The notes below the pieces were generated by a model. It saw nothing but the letters and a program-made list of their open reading frames with translations, was not told the DNA's origin and ran no database searches. From NCBI GenBank assembly GCA_016124945.1, contig WGMT01000021.1:124001-188000 (forward strand): DNA of 64,000 bases. Direction: 5' to 3'. Source of the DNA: a bacterium (lineage in GTDB: Bacteria; Chloroflexota; Anaerolineae; Caldilineales; Caldilineaceae). Shown piece after piece: positions 36,291 to 44,908 of this stretch (the stretch's first letter is position 1; each line of letters starts with the position of its first letter). Position numbers and translations under genes: made by a program.

Positions 36291-37124
36291 GCGATAGGTG
36301 TGCTCAATGTCAAAGACATGCGAATGCAGGTTCGCGATCCACTGCTTGCCCTCCTGCGTTACACGCAAGTAGCGCAGCGCGTCTTGAATGTAGGGATTGA
36401 CCACGTCCCAGTAAAAACGGGCGTAGTTGTTGCGCATGTCTTCGAGGCTTTCGTAGGCGATTTTGCCGCCTGCTTCCACTTCTTCCAACTCGTGGAAGAG
36501 GGCGGGCAGCTTGCGCAGGTAGTTGGGATCACCCAGTTGACCAATGAAGTCTGCGGCGCGCACAAGGCCGGCGTAGTTGTCGGTGATTTGGTATTCAGGC
36601 TCACTGGGAATGGGGAAGCGGGTAATCTCGATGTACTCACAGATTTGATCGATGTCGATTTCAATGAACAGTGGCTGGTTGAAGCGTTCGCGCACGAACA
36701 ATTTGCTACGATCCACGTGGTAGACCGAAAGCGAGGCATCGGTAGCGCCTGCGCGCATGGAGACGGTCTCGCCATTGACCCCCGTGGCGATGACATGACC
36801 ATTGTCCTGTCGGCAGACGCCGCGCACCAAGCCAATGTCATGACAGAGCAGCGCAATGGTGAAATGCAGCCACTCTTGGGGCGAAACCCCGCCTTCGCAT
36901 AGGTGCTTCCCCTGTAAAATGGCCTGCCCCACCATTGTCACCATGACGGTGTGATCGAGGTTATGGTAGAGTGCATCTGAGTTGGCAATGTTTTCCAGCG
37001 CCAGTTTCCCGCACCAGGCGGCTGTGCGCCCTAGCAGTGGCATGCGATCCCCGTAACTCTGGCGGTAGGCATACTCCAACTCTTCAACAAACCGATCGAT
37101 GACAAGCTTCTGTAGGTTCAGCAT
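36270..37124 (-). CDS. HD-domain phosphohydrolase-like protein
   Basis: 284 residues. The metal motif is split as YHNLDHT near residue 53 and LCHDIG near residue 93, the HD superfamily pattern. The rest is alpha-helical with acidic stretches. Such proteins hydrolyse phosphate esters or nucleotides; the substrate is not known. The last six residues and stop lie in a repeat, and the real domain ends before that. No operon partner is obvious: 164 bases separate it from the GDPD gene. Confidence 0.8.
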   Translation of the reverse strand: MLNLQKLVIDRFVEELEYAYRQSYGDRMPLLGRTAAWCGKLALENIANSDALYHNLDHTVMVTMVGQAILQGKHLCEGGVSPQEWLHFTIALLCHDIGLVRGVCRQDNGHVIATGVNGETVSMRAGATDASLSVYHVDRSKLFVRERFNQPLFIEIDIDQICEYIEITRFPIPSEPEYQITDNYAGLVRAADFIGQLGDPNYLRKLPALFHELEEVEAGGKIAYESLEDMRNNYARFYWDVVNPYIQDALRYLRVTQEGKQWIANLHSHVFDIEHTYRGNVVRS

Positions 37125-37288
37125 AGTCCTGCTCTTGGCTTAAATTCTATCCTGAAATTCACAGCAACCTGGCGAAACAGCCCAATGTCGAGCAGACGTG
37201 CTGCTGCACACTGTAATTTTAGGATAAAGACTTACTTTGTTGCAATACGACTTGGGACGGCAAAATTCATTGAAATGGCAGCGACTAT

Positions 37289-38176
37289 TTACCGTCTCAA
37301 CAATTCAATCAAATAATCCGGCCTGTCAGTTATTATACCGTCAACACCCATTTCAAGCAGATCCGCCATCTCGGATTTTTCATTAACAGTCCAAACTTGT
37401 ACATTCAGCCCTCTGGCATGTGCTGCGCGGACGGAGCGCGCTGTAATAATTTCGACATTGCCAAAGCGGCGTGGCACCTGCAGCGCCTGTGCCTGTGGCG
37501 AGTGGATCCCTGCCAACCCGGCCATGGACAGGTAGACGAAAGCGCGTACATCGCCCTCATGGCCCGACGTGGCGACCTCGGGGCAACGGCGGCGAAAATC
37601 GTTGAGCGCGTCGATGTGGAACGAGCCGACGATGACCTGATCTGTCTTGTTGTAGCGGCGGATGAGATCACAAAGTGCCTGGTTGATGGGGGGATCGGCC
37701 TGTTTGATCTCCAAAGTCATGGGCATGTCGGGCAAGGCAGCGAAGACCTCTTCAAGCGTGGGGATAGTGATTCCCTGGCCGCGGAAGGGGAAGCTGTGGC
37801 CGTTGTCGTCTGTCCACGTATAGCCAGCATCGAGGGCTTTGAGTTCGGCCAGCGTCTTCGCCTTGACTTCGCCGACGCCGTCGGTGGTGCTGTCCACCGT
37901 GTCATCGTGGCGCACGACCAACACACCGTCCGCGCTGGCGTGGACGTCCATTTCTAGCATGTCAACGCCCAGTTCGGTGGCCTTTTGGAAGGCAAAGAGT
38001 GTGTTGCTAGGCCACAATCCTTCGCCGCCCCGGTGCGCGATGACCAACGACCTTGCCGTCAGCCGCTCAAATACAGGACGTTCCAGCGCAGGCCGCGCCA
38101 ACAGCGATGCCACGCCATAGGCCAAAATCGGCGCACCAATCAATGCCCCAAGAATCCAGCCACCTCTTCGCATCAT
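37289..38176 (-). CDS. Glycerophosphodiester phosphodiesterase
   Basis: 295 residues with one N-terminal hydrophobic segment (GALIGAPILAYGVASLLA), so it is membrane-anchored or exported. The GDPD signature is AHRGGEGLWPSNTLFAF with the catalytic His, then LEMDVHASADGVLVVRHDD carrying the Glu/Asp metal ligands and the second His. The end holds VQVWTVNEKSEM and GVDGIITDRPD. It should cut glycerophosphodiesters to glycerol-3-phosphate and alcohol. It follows the FAD oxidase by four bases, as the last gene of a chain. Confidence 0.9.
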   Translation of the reverse strand: MMRRGGWILGALIGAPILAYGVASLLARPALERPVFERLTARSLVIAHRGGEGLWPSNTLFAFQKATELGVDMLEMDVHASADGVLVVRHDDTVDSTTDGVGEVKAKTLAELKALDAGYTWTDDNGHSFPFRGQGITIPTLEEVFAALPDMPMTLEIKQADPPINQALCDLIRRYNKTDQVIVGSFHIDALNDFRRRCPEVATSGHEGDVRAFVYLSMAGLAGIHSPQAQALQVPRRFGNVEIITARSVRAAHARGLNVQVWTVNEKSEMADLLEMGVDGIITDRPDYLIELLRR

Positions 38177-38180
38177 CCCA

Positions 38181-39395
38181 TCACCCTGTCTTCACTTTTG
38201 CATAGACCGCCTGGAAATTCTCAGCGGCGATGTCATAGGTCCATGTGTCCTGCGCCGCAAGCAACGCCGCCACCCGTCCAATCTCGTTAGACGATTTGGC
38301 CGACGAGCCGCAGCCGCCCACCGCCACAAAGAGTTTGCCTGGCACCAGGGCATCAACGTACGGATAGCCCTGTTCGGTATAGGCTACCACACAAGCGTTG
38401 CGTACAAAATTGCGCGCGTCCAAACCGGGGACCAACTCCAGCAGCGCCCGGCGCAACGCGTCAGCTTCGTCGGCGCTGCCGTCGGCGTGAAACCAGTCGT
38501 AGAACTCGTCGATTTCGCGGCCCAGTTGCTCAGGCATGTTCGTGCCGCCCAATTTGATGTACCATTTCCCGTCGGGGTATTGGACGGGGGGGAGCACGTA
38601 GATCGAAGGCAGGTTGTCGATCCCCTGTGTGGGCATGATCACGGTGGGCATGGCCGATAACCGCGCCCGCTCGCGCTCGTTCACTTCGGCCAGGGTGACG
38701 GTGCGCTTTTTGATGGTCAAGGCAAGTTGACGGCCCAGGAGCAAGTTGTGACAGTTGGCGAAGCTGCCCGCTGCCACCAGCACCCGCCGCGCCAGGACAG
38801 TGCGCCCGCTGTCTGTGGTGACGGTGAGGGCGTCGCCGTCTTCGTGAACGTGGACGGCTGTCTCACGTAGCAATTCACCGCCGGCCTGCTGCAACGCCGT
38901 CAATTGCGCCAGGACAAGCGACCGCGGGTTGACGTAGCCGGCCTGTCCCGTCTCCCACATGCCCACAAAATCGGCGGGAAAGTGGAGGAAGGGGAAGTCG
39001 CGGCGCAGCGCGTCGCCGTCCATTTCGGTCACAGGCGCGTGGAAGCGCCGGGCGTTGTCCATACGGCGGCGCTGTTTCTCGGCGCCGGTTTCGTCTGTGC
39101 GCACCAGTTGTAGACCGCCCACTGCCTCGTGAAAGTGGACGCCGCTGCGTTCTTGTAGATCGGCGTAGGCGTCGATGGACCGTGCCGCCAACTGCGCCCA
39201 GATCGGATCTTCGTCGACGATGCGGGTGATGCGTCCTTGATCGTAGTGGCTGGCCCACACGCCGCGATGAGCACGCCAATTGTCCGGTTCCGCCGGCCCG
39301 ATGGCGATTACGTTCTGCCCCATTTCGGCAAGATAGCGGGCCGCTGCGGAACCGATCATGCCTGCGCCGATCACGGCGATGTCGTATTGTTTCAT
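38181..39395 (-). CDS. FAD-dependent amino-acid/amine oxidase (DAO superfamily)
   Basis: 404 residues from ATG 39395, with GGCGGAG upstream and ATGA overlap with the end of the nuclease gene. The Rossmann motif is IAVIGAGMIGSAAARYLAEMG near residue 5. The FAD-covalent region in sarcosine/N-methyltryptophan-type oxidases is matched by AVGGCGSSAKSSNEIGR near the end. The HRGVWASHYDQGR segment is typical of MSOX/SolA-like enzymes. The substrate is probably a secondary amine or N-methyl amino acid, but glycerol-phosphate-type use cannot be excluded given the GDPD neighbour. Confidence 0.85.
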   Translation of the reverse strand: MKQYDIAVIGAGMIGSAAARYLAEMGQNVIAIGPAEPDNWRAHRGVWASHYDQGRITRIVDEDPIWAQLAARSIDAYADLQERSGVHFHEAVGGLQLVRTDETGAEKQRRRMDNARRFHAPVTEMDGDALRRDFPFLHFPADFVGMWETGQAGYVNPRSLVLAQLTALQQAGGELLRETAVHVHEDGDALTVTTDSGRTVLARRVLVAAGSFANCHNLLLGRQLALTIKKRTVTLAEVNERERARLSAMPTVIMPTQGIDNLPSIYVLPPVQYPDGKWYIKLGGTNMPEQLGREIDEFYDWFHADGSADEADALRRALLELVPGLDARNFVRNACVVAYTEQGYPYVDALVPGKLFVAVGGCGSSAKSSNEIGRVAALLAAQDTWTYDIAAENFQAVYAKVKTG

Positions 39396-40177
39396 AGCAC
39401 AATCTCCGCCATCACCGGCAGGTGATCCGAAGGGTAACGTGCGCCGCGGTGGTCGTCTAACGTGTGGAATGCCTGCACACTCGCAACGTCGCGCACAAAA
39501 ATGTAGTCGATGGTGTGGTGGCCCGGCGGGCGATAGCCGTGAAAGGTCCACGCGGGGCCGGTGGGGGGCGTGGCGCTCGTTTCACGGGCGTCGGCCAGAG
39601 CTCGCCTGGTTGCTTGCGATGAATCTTGGCCGGTGATAAGCAGGTAGGGCGCGGCGCCGGGCGGGCAGTTGAAATCGCCGGTAAGGATAACTGGCTTGCC
39701 GTCGGTGACAGCGTCGATGCGATCCATCACCAGGCGGGCGCCTTCGATCTGCGCCAACTGTCCCCGGTGATCGAGGTGGGTGTTGAAGAAAAAGAAGGTG
39801 CGATCCTGCGCATCTTGAAATTCGCCCCAGGTGCAGATACGCACGTTGTTGGCGTCCCATCCCTTTGCGCCAGGGAGATCGGCCGTTTCGGATAGCCAAA
39901 ATGTTTCGGAACGCAGACAGTGGTACGCATCTTTGTGGTAGAAGATGGCTGAATATTCTCCTGCGCTGACACCATCATCGCGGCCAACGCCGATGGAGGC
40001 GTACTCGGGCAGATGTTCGTGCAGATAGCCCATCTGGCTGTGGACGGCTTCTTGTACGCCGAAGAAATCTGGGTGGTGACGACGGAGGAGATCGATGGCG
40101 ACGTCACGGCGGAAGCGCCAGGCATTGGGGCCGTCGGCGTCGTTGGGGAAGCGAATGTTAAAGGACATCACCTTCAC
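39392..40177 (-). CDS. Endonuclease/exonuclease/phosphatase-family hydrolase
   Basis: 261 residues starting with GTG at 40177, overlapping the trpF stop as GTGA, with AAGGAG before it. EEP-fold motifs are present: MSFNIRF at the start, VQEA, FFFNTHLDHRG, TGDFNCPPG and the final YPSDHLPVMAEIVL. It is predicted to be cytoplasmic and metal-dependent; the group includes DNA-repair nucleases and phospho-sugar/lipid phosphatases. The neighbourhood does not settle which. Confidence 0.87.
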   Translation of the reverse strand: MKVMSFNIRFPNDADGPNAWRFRRDVAIDLLRRHHPDFFGVQEAVHSQMGYLHEHLPEYASIGVGRDDGVSAGEYSAIFYHKDAYHCLRSETFWLSETADLPGAKGWDANNVRICTWGEFQDAQDRTFFFFNTHLDHRGQLAQIEGARLVMDRIDAVTDGKPVILTGDFNCPPGAAPYLLITGQDSSQATRRALADARETSATPPTGPAWTFHGYRPPGHHTIDYIFVRDVASVQAFHTLDDHRGARYPSDHLPVMAEIVL

Positions 40178-40890
40178 GACAAGGCTCCTTTGGCGGCGGC
40201 GATGAAGGCGCGCACGGCGTCGTGGTCTTTGCGGCCAGGTGAAAGTTCAACGCCGCTGCTCACGTCCACACCCCAGGGGCGGACGGTGCGCACGGCTTCG
40301 GCAACATTGCCCGGGGTGAGTCCACCGGCCAGCAGCAGGCGAGGAATGCGTTGGGCCAGCGCAGCGGCGACATGCCAATCGGCCTTCTTGCCGGTGCCGC
40401 CGTAGTGGTTGGGATCATAAGCGTCCACCAGCAGTTGCGGCCCATCCGGCGCGCCGGATGGGGCAAAATGGGCGGCTTCGTCCTCGGCTTGTTCCGACGT
40501 GGCAGGCCGCAACGCCTTAAACGCCCGCGGTGACAGCCCTGCCAAGATCTCCATCGTCTCCGCGCCGTGGAGTTGCACAAAATCGAGTTGGGCAATCTGG
40601 ACGATCTCAGCGATGCGGGTGGGATCTTCGTCCACAAAGACGCCTACAAACTTTGGGATCGGTGATTGGTGATTGGGGATTGGGGAGAGTGTCGACGAAG
40701 TTGTCGCCAATCCCCGATCCCCAGTCCCCAAGACCCACTCCCTGATCGCCTCCGGCGCGATGTAGCGCGGCGATTTCGGATAAAAGATGAAGCCAATCAG
40801 GTCCGCCCCTGCTTCAATGGCGACCTGGGCGTCGGCGAGGTTGGTGATGCCGCAGATTTTGATTTTGAGTGTCACTGTGGCAGCGGCCAT
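40174..40890 (-). CDS. trpF: Phosphoribosylanthranilate isomerase with repeat insertion
   Basis: 238 residues against about 205 for most TrpF. The first strand is KIKICGITN with the catalytic Cys, and the Asp follows in LLVDAYD; LLAGGLTPGNV and GVDVSSGVE complete the phosphate site. Residues about 54-79, between the SPRYIAPEAIREWV and FVGVFVDED segments, are read from an inverted repeat of GATTGGGGATTGG words (GLATTSSTLSPIPNHQSPI). The insert is in frame and lies in a surface loop, so the enzyme may still work. trpF is in a chain after the HAD gene (19-base overlap) and before the nuclease (GTGA overlap), with no other trp gene near. Confidence 0.9.
   Translation of the reverse strand: MAAATVTLKIKICGITNLADAQVAIEAGADLIGFIFYPKSPRYIAPEAIREWVLGTGDRGLATTSSTLSPIPNHQSPIPKFVGVFVDEDPTRIAEIVQIAQLDFVQLHGAETMEILAGLSPRAFKALRPATSEQAEDEAAHFAPSGAPDGPQLLVDAYDPNHYGGTGKKADWHVAAALAQRIPRLLLAGGLTPGNVAEAVRTVRPWGVDVSSGVELSPGRKDHDAVRAFIAAAKGALS
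40655..40730. repeat. GGTGATTGGGGATTGG inverted repeat inside trpF
   Basis: The left arm (40655-40686) is made of GGTGATT and GGGGATT words; the right arm (40708-40730) is the complementary CCCCAAT/CCCCAGT type. It is of the same family as the elements at 3073-3139, 56239-56398 and 60490-60597, but here lies in frame inside an enzyme. Confidence 0.85.
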
Positions 40891-41618
40891 TGGGCTTCTT
40901 CCTCGGGGTGGGCGTTGAGGTGATGGAGCAGATCGAGCAGGCTTTCGATGCGGATGTAGGTTGCTTCGCCCTGCTGTTCGCCGTCGGCGTGGATGCCGTA
41001 TCGATCGATGAGGAAGGCGCGCAGGCCGGCGCTGTATGCGCCGCCGCAGTCGTCATCAATGCGGTCTCCGATGAAGATTGCGTGGCGGGCGTCGCTCTTG
41101 AGGACGGAAAGGGCGTGCTGAAAGGGCGTCGGATCAGGTTTGCGCCCGTGGCCGTCGTCCCCGGCAATGATGACGCGGAAGCGGTCGCTCAAATTGTGAT
41201 CGCTGAGGAAACGCAGCGCCCCGCGCCGTCCGCGCTGGGTGATCATGCCCAGCCGCCACGGTCCTTGGGCCAGGGTTTCGAGCAGGGGCAGGGCGTCATC
41301 GTAGAGCGGCGGCGTGGGATCGTCGGCGAAATAGTCGACCATCTGCGCTGCGATGCCGGGATCGTCGATCCCCAACTGCGCGGTGACCCGTCCATACAGG
41401 CGCGGCCAGACGGCGTCCCAGGTGGCGGGGTTGTCCTCTGCCGTGCCTTTGATGCGGGCGGCATAGTCGTAGAACCAGTGGATCTGTGCCGTGAAGGCGA
41501 TGCGCACGTCCTCGGGCGAGCGCCGATAGCCCCACTCGGTCAATTTTTCGGGCAGCAGCACGTGGCTGTGCTGCACCAGGGTTCCGTCTAGATCGAAGAG
41601 AATTGTATCGATGGTCAT
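40872..41618 (-). CDS. HAD-superfamily hydrolase
   Basis: 248 residues. Motif I is FDLDGTLV at residues 8-15, motif II is MITQRG, motif III is GRKPDP and motif IV is IGDRIDDD, so all catalytic residues are present. It has an alpha-helical cap of the subfamily IA type. The substrate is unknown. Its end overlaps the start of trpF by 19 bases, and the ABC exporter lies nine bases upstream, so it is inside the same operon. Confidence 0.88.
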   Translation of the reverse strand: MTIDTILFDLDGTLVQHSHVLLPEKLTEWGYRRSPEDVRIAFTAQIHWFYDYAARIKGTAEDNPATWDAVWPRLYGRVTAQLGIDDPGIAAQMVDYFADDPTPPLYDDALPLLETLAQGPWRLGMITQRGRRGALRFLSDHNLSDRFRVIIAGDDGHGRKPDPTPFQHALSVLKSDARHAIFIGDRIDDDCGGAYSAGLRAFLIDRYGIHADGEQQGEATYIRIESLLDLLHHLNAHPEEEAQWPLPQ

Positions 41619-41627
41619 GTGGGGAGT

Positions 41628-43457
41628 TTACTGCAAGGTGGGGATCGGTGCAAGCTCCTTTGCCACTTCGTTGCCGCGAAATTGCAGTGAATACAGGTGC
41701 GCGTACAGCCCGTTTTGCGCTATCAACGTCTCGTGATCGCCCATCTCCGCGATGCGCCCCTGATCGAGGACAACAATCCGGTGCGCGATTTTGATGGTGC
41801 TGAGCCGGTGCGCAATGATCACCGACGTGCGCCCCTGCATCAGGCGATCTAGGGCGTCTTGCACCAATTCTTCGGATTCGCTGTCGAGGGAACTGGTGGC
41901 TTCGTCTAGCAGCAAGATGCGCGGATCTTTGAGGATGGCGCGGGCGATGGCGAGGCGTTGGCGCTGCCCGCCACTGAGTTTGACGCCGCGCTCGCCTACA
42001 ATGGTGTCGTAGCTCTTGGGCGTCTCCATGATGAAGTTATGGGCATTGGCCGCTTTTGCCGCTTCGATGATCTCCGCTTCGGATGCGTTGAGGCGACCGT
42101 AGGCAATGTTCTCGCGGATCGTGCCGCCGAAGAGGATCGTCTCTTGCGGCACGAGGCCGATCTGGGAGCGCAGGCTCTGTTGCGTCACCGTGCGAATGTC
42201 TACACCGTCAATGGCGATGACGCCGGCGGTGGGGTCGTAGAAGCGGGGGATGAGGTTGAAGAGCGTGCTCTTCCCTGCGCCGCTGGGGCCGACCAGCGCC
42301 ACGATTTCTCCCGGCGCAATGTCGAGCGAGACGTTGTTGATCACCGCTGCGTTGTTTTCGTAGCCGAAGGAGACGGCGTCGAAGCGGATCGCGCCGGCCA
42401 CTGCGGGCATTGTCCCCGCGGTGGGGGCGTCGGCCACGTCTGGCGTTGTGTCAATGATCTCGAAAAAGCGCTGGATGGCGCCTACCGCCTCGCGAAACTG
42501 CCCGTACAGGCTGGAAAGCCCGCCCAAACTGCTGGCAATCGTAATCGAGTAGATCAAAAAGCCGCTGATCGTGGAAAATTCCAGCCGCCCGGCCAGCACT
42601 TCGCGCCCGCTGAACCAGAGAATGGCCGCCACGGCGCTAAAGCCAAGGAAAGCCATCAGCCCGCCAAAGACGGAGCGGTAGAGCGCCAGGCGCAACGATG
42701 CCTGCAAAGTGACGCGCAGGGCAGATTGGTAGCGGTTCACCTCATGGCCTTCGTTGGTGAAGCTCTTAACCACGCGAATGCCCTGTAGCCCTTCTTCGAC
42801 AGCGACGGTGGAATCGGCCAGTGAATCCTGTACTTTGGTGCTCATACCTTGCAGCGCACGGCCGTAGAAAACCGCAATGCCCACAATCGCCAGCATCAGC
42901 ACCAACACAAAGACCACCAGCCGCGGGTTGAGCAAAAAGACAATCACCACTGAGCCGATGAGTGAGACGACGTTGCTCAACAGTTGTGTGGCGTTGTTGG
43001 TGAGCAGCGTGCGTACCTGTGTCACGTCGCTGGAGATGCGCGAAATGATCTCGCCGGTGCGGCGGTTGGCGTAAAAGCCCAAAGACAGATTCTGCAAATG
43101 GCGATAAAGCTGGGCGCGCAGATCGAGGACAATATTTTCGCCCACAAAGTTGAGCGTGTAACTCTGCACCAGCGAAAAACTGGCCTGCACGAAGAAGACA
43201 CCGATGAGCGCCAACGTGAGCCAGTTGAGCTGGGCCAAATTCTGCTCTTTGAGCACCGAATCGAGCAACTGCACGATGACCAGTGGGAAGGTTAACCCCA
43301 TCGCGCTAGAGACGGAGAGCGCAGCAATCGCCAGCGCCATGCGTCCACGATAAGGCTTAAGGTAACTCAACAGCCGCCGCCAATTGACGGGCGTATCGGG
43401 TGTGGGGCGATCTTCGGTGGAACGGCGAACTTGCCGTCCGCGTCTGCCTTGAAACAT
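41628..43457 (-). CDS. ABC exporter half-transporter (MdlB/MsbA-like)
   Basis: 609 residues from ATG 43457. The membrane part (about residues 25-330) has six helices. The ATPase domain has Walker A GPSGAGKST, Q-loop LVPQETILFGGTI, signature LSGGQRQR and Walker B ILLLDEATSSLD followed by AHRLST. Such proteins work as dimers and export lipids, peptides or drugs. It heads the chain that continues with the HAD gene. A hairpin of 20 bp lies just upstream (43485-43534). Confidence 0.92.
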   Translation of the reverse strand: MFQGRRGRQVRRSTEDRPTPDTPVNWRRLLSYLKPYRGRMALAIAALSVSSAMGLTFPLVIVQLLDSVLKEQNLAQLNWLTLALIGVFFVQASFSLVQSYTLNFVGENIVLDLRAQLYRHLQNLSLGFYANRRTGEIISRISSDVTQVRTLLTNNATQLLSNVVSLIGSVVIVFLLNPRLVVFVLVLMLAIVGIAVFYGRALQGMSTKVQDSLADSTVAVEEGLQGIRVVKSFTNEGHEVNRYQSALRVTLQASLRLALYRSVFGGLMAFLGFSAVAAILWFSGREVLAGRLEFSTISGFLIYSITIASSLGGLSSLYGQFREAVGAIQRFFEIIDTTPDVADAPTAGTMPAVAGAIRFDAVSFGYENNAAVINNVSLDIAPGEIVALVGPSGAGKSTLFNLIPRFYDPTAGVIAIDGVDIRTVTQQSLRSQIGLVPQETILFGGTIRENIAYGRLNASEAEIIEAAKAANAHNFIMETPKSYDTIVGERGVKLSGGQRQRLAIARAILKDPRILLLDEATSSLDSESEELVQDALDRLMQGRTSVIIAHRLSTIKIAHRIVVLDQGRIAEMGDHETLIAQNGLYAHLYSLQFRGNEVAKELAPIPTLQ

Positions 43458-43484
43458 ACAATAACCTCTGTTCAAATGGGCTTA

Positions 43485-43534
43485 TTCGTTCTGTGTAGTG
43501 CGTCCCCGTACGGAGACGCACTACACAGAACGAA
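43485..43534. repeat. Perfect 20-bp hairpin, GTAGTGCGTC type
   Basis: The 20-base arm 43485-43504 and its exact complement 43515-43534 enclose a ten-base loop holding the palindrome CCGTACGG. It stands between the ABC exporter start and the baeRF3 stop (43561). It shares the GTAGTGCG word with the element at 36190-36290. It could end the baeRF3 transcript on the minus strand. Confidence 0.8.
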
Positions 43535-43560
43535 CCCCAAAGCTTACCTGACCCGTGGTC

Positions 43561-44646
43561 TCAGAACCTGAGAACGAGTGCAATCCGTTGATGTGCCTCT
43601 AGTACTCCATCGGGCACAAAGACAACCTGACCTTGTTTACGCAAGACTATCTCGATGATTTCGTCGACAGCATCTTCCATCATCTCAGGGCCGGTGGCCT
43701 CATCTGTGGGGATGAGGTGCATGCCGCTTTCGTCCAATCGCGCCGGCTGATGGTAGTTTTCTTCCACCAGAAGCAACTTCCCCCTGCCTTGTTGGGCAAG
43801 ATGCCACACTTCGCCGATAGCCGACGCATATTTCTTCTCCCCAACCGCCTGATCCAGCGCTGATAACGCTGTCTGTTTCTGTTCGGCGAAATGGTCGGAG
43901 AGCAAGGGCCACACCAATTTGCCCAGTTCGTGGGGAGAGGTGCGATCGTGGCTGCCGTTGAGTGTAGCCACAATGGCGTCTTTGTGCTCTGAGACTTCGT
44001 TGAAAAAAGACAGGAATCGATCAACACCGACTACAACCAAGGGCAGCGGATCATCGACGAGGAATGGTCTGAGCGCACTGTCTACCTGGCGGAAAAATTG
44101 ACGATGCTGTTCGTCGCGATATGCTGAACGCTGAACGCCGAAACCACCGGGCAGGGGCTGCGCGCCGCCGGGGCCTTCATGTGTCAATGGGAAACCCTCT
44201 TCGCGAATTTCGATGAGATCGTCGCGGGTGGCTTCAAAGAGGCGGGTCGGTTGTTCACTGAGCACCAATGTCCAATAGCGCAAATGCCGGTTCATGACAT
44301 AGACCAGGTCACGTGTGAAGAACGACTTGTCGATAATCACACGTTCTGGGATTGTGTAGGGCAGGTGAAATAAGTGGCCTACATCCTGGTTTACACACAA
44401 GACCAGGCCGTCATGCACATGGCGGAAATCGATGGATTCAGCCAGGTTTTCCATCCGAACGAGCAGTGGGTCGATCTCTCGTTTGTCGAATTCGCTCAGG
44501 AGCCGATCTGTCGCTTCTTTGAGCAGGTTTTTCACTCGTACCGGATCTTGTCGGTTTTGAGGCGAAGTGCGGTGGGTAGGGAGCGTTATCGTAACACAAG
44601 GGTAACCACTGATCTGCTGCAAAACTAGGATGTCATGCCGATTCAT
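43561..44646 (-). CDS. baeRF family 3 protein (archaeo-eukaryotic release-factor-like)
   Basis: 361 residues with AAAGGAC seven bases before the ATG. The pattern CVTITLPTHRTSPQNRQDPVR near the start, the VDRFLSFFNEVS segment and the late VEENYHQPARL match the baeRF3 group of bacterial proteins that share the fold of eRF1 domain 2 and the following domain. Some members have been linked to ribosome hibernation or rescue; the precise role is unknown. No ribosomal gene is near. The call is from overall resemblance, not from a signature residue. Confidence 0.75.
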   Translation of the reverse strand: MNRHDILVLQQISGYPCVTITLPTHRTSPQNRQDPVRVKNLLKEATDRLLSEFDKREIDPLLVRMENLAESIDFRHVHDGLVLCVNQDVGHLFHLPYTIPERVIIDKSFFTRDLVYVMNRHLRYWTLVLSEQPTRLFEATRDDLIEIREEGFPLTHEGPGGAQPLPGGFGVQRSAYRDEQHRQFFRQVDSALRPFLVDDPLPLVVVGVDRFLSFFNEVSEHKDAIVATLNGSHDRTSPHELGKLVWPLLSDHFAEQKQTALSALDQAVGEKKYASAIGEVWHLAQQGRGKLLLVEENYHQPARLDESGMHLIPTDEATGPEMMEDAVDEIIEIVLRKQGQVVFVPDGVLEAHQRIALVLRF

Positions 44647-44908
44647 CCCGTTGTCCTTTCTTAATATACGTTGGATAAACTTTGTTACCCAGTCTCTTCT
44701 GATGTCTGGGTTGGCATAGATTACCCCAATAACTCAGTTCCCGTAAATTCTCCACCTAAATGAAGTAGATGATGTCGCTTGCCTCCCATCGCGCCGTCGG
44801 CATCCGCAAGCCCGCTGTTTTCCGACTGTTTGGTTGCAATGTTTTAATCGCTCAATTTCGTCTCTCTAATTCGTCTCTTTAAAAGATAGCCCGCGGGCTT
44901 CCACGGCA

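Noticed and set aside
44883..44900. Short GCCCGCGGGC palindrome after the phosphotransferase gene as a terminator
   Set aside because: The stem would need a loop of at most four bases and is only about four pairs long; too weak to call.
44647..44908. A gene or RNA in the 262-base gap between baeRF3 and the kinase gene
   Set aside because: No ORF with a start signal and no clear hairpin or promoter pair was found; the upper part is AT-rich and may be the baeRF3 promoter.
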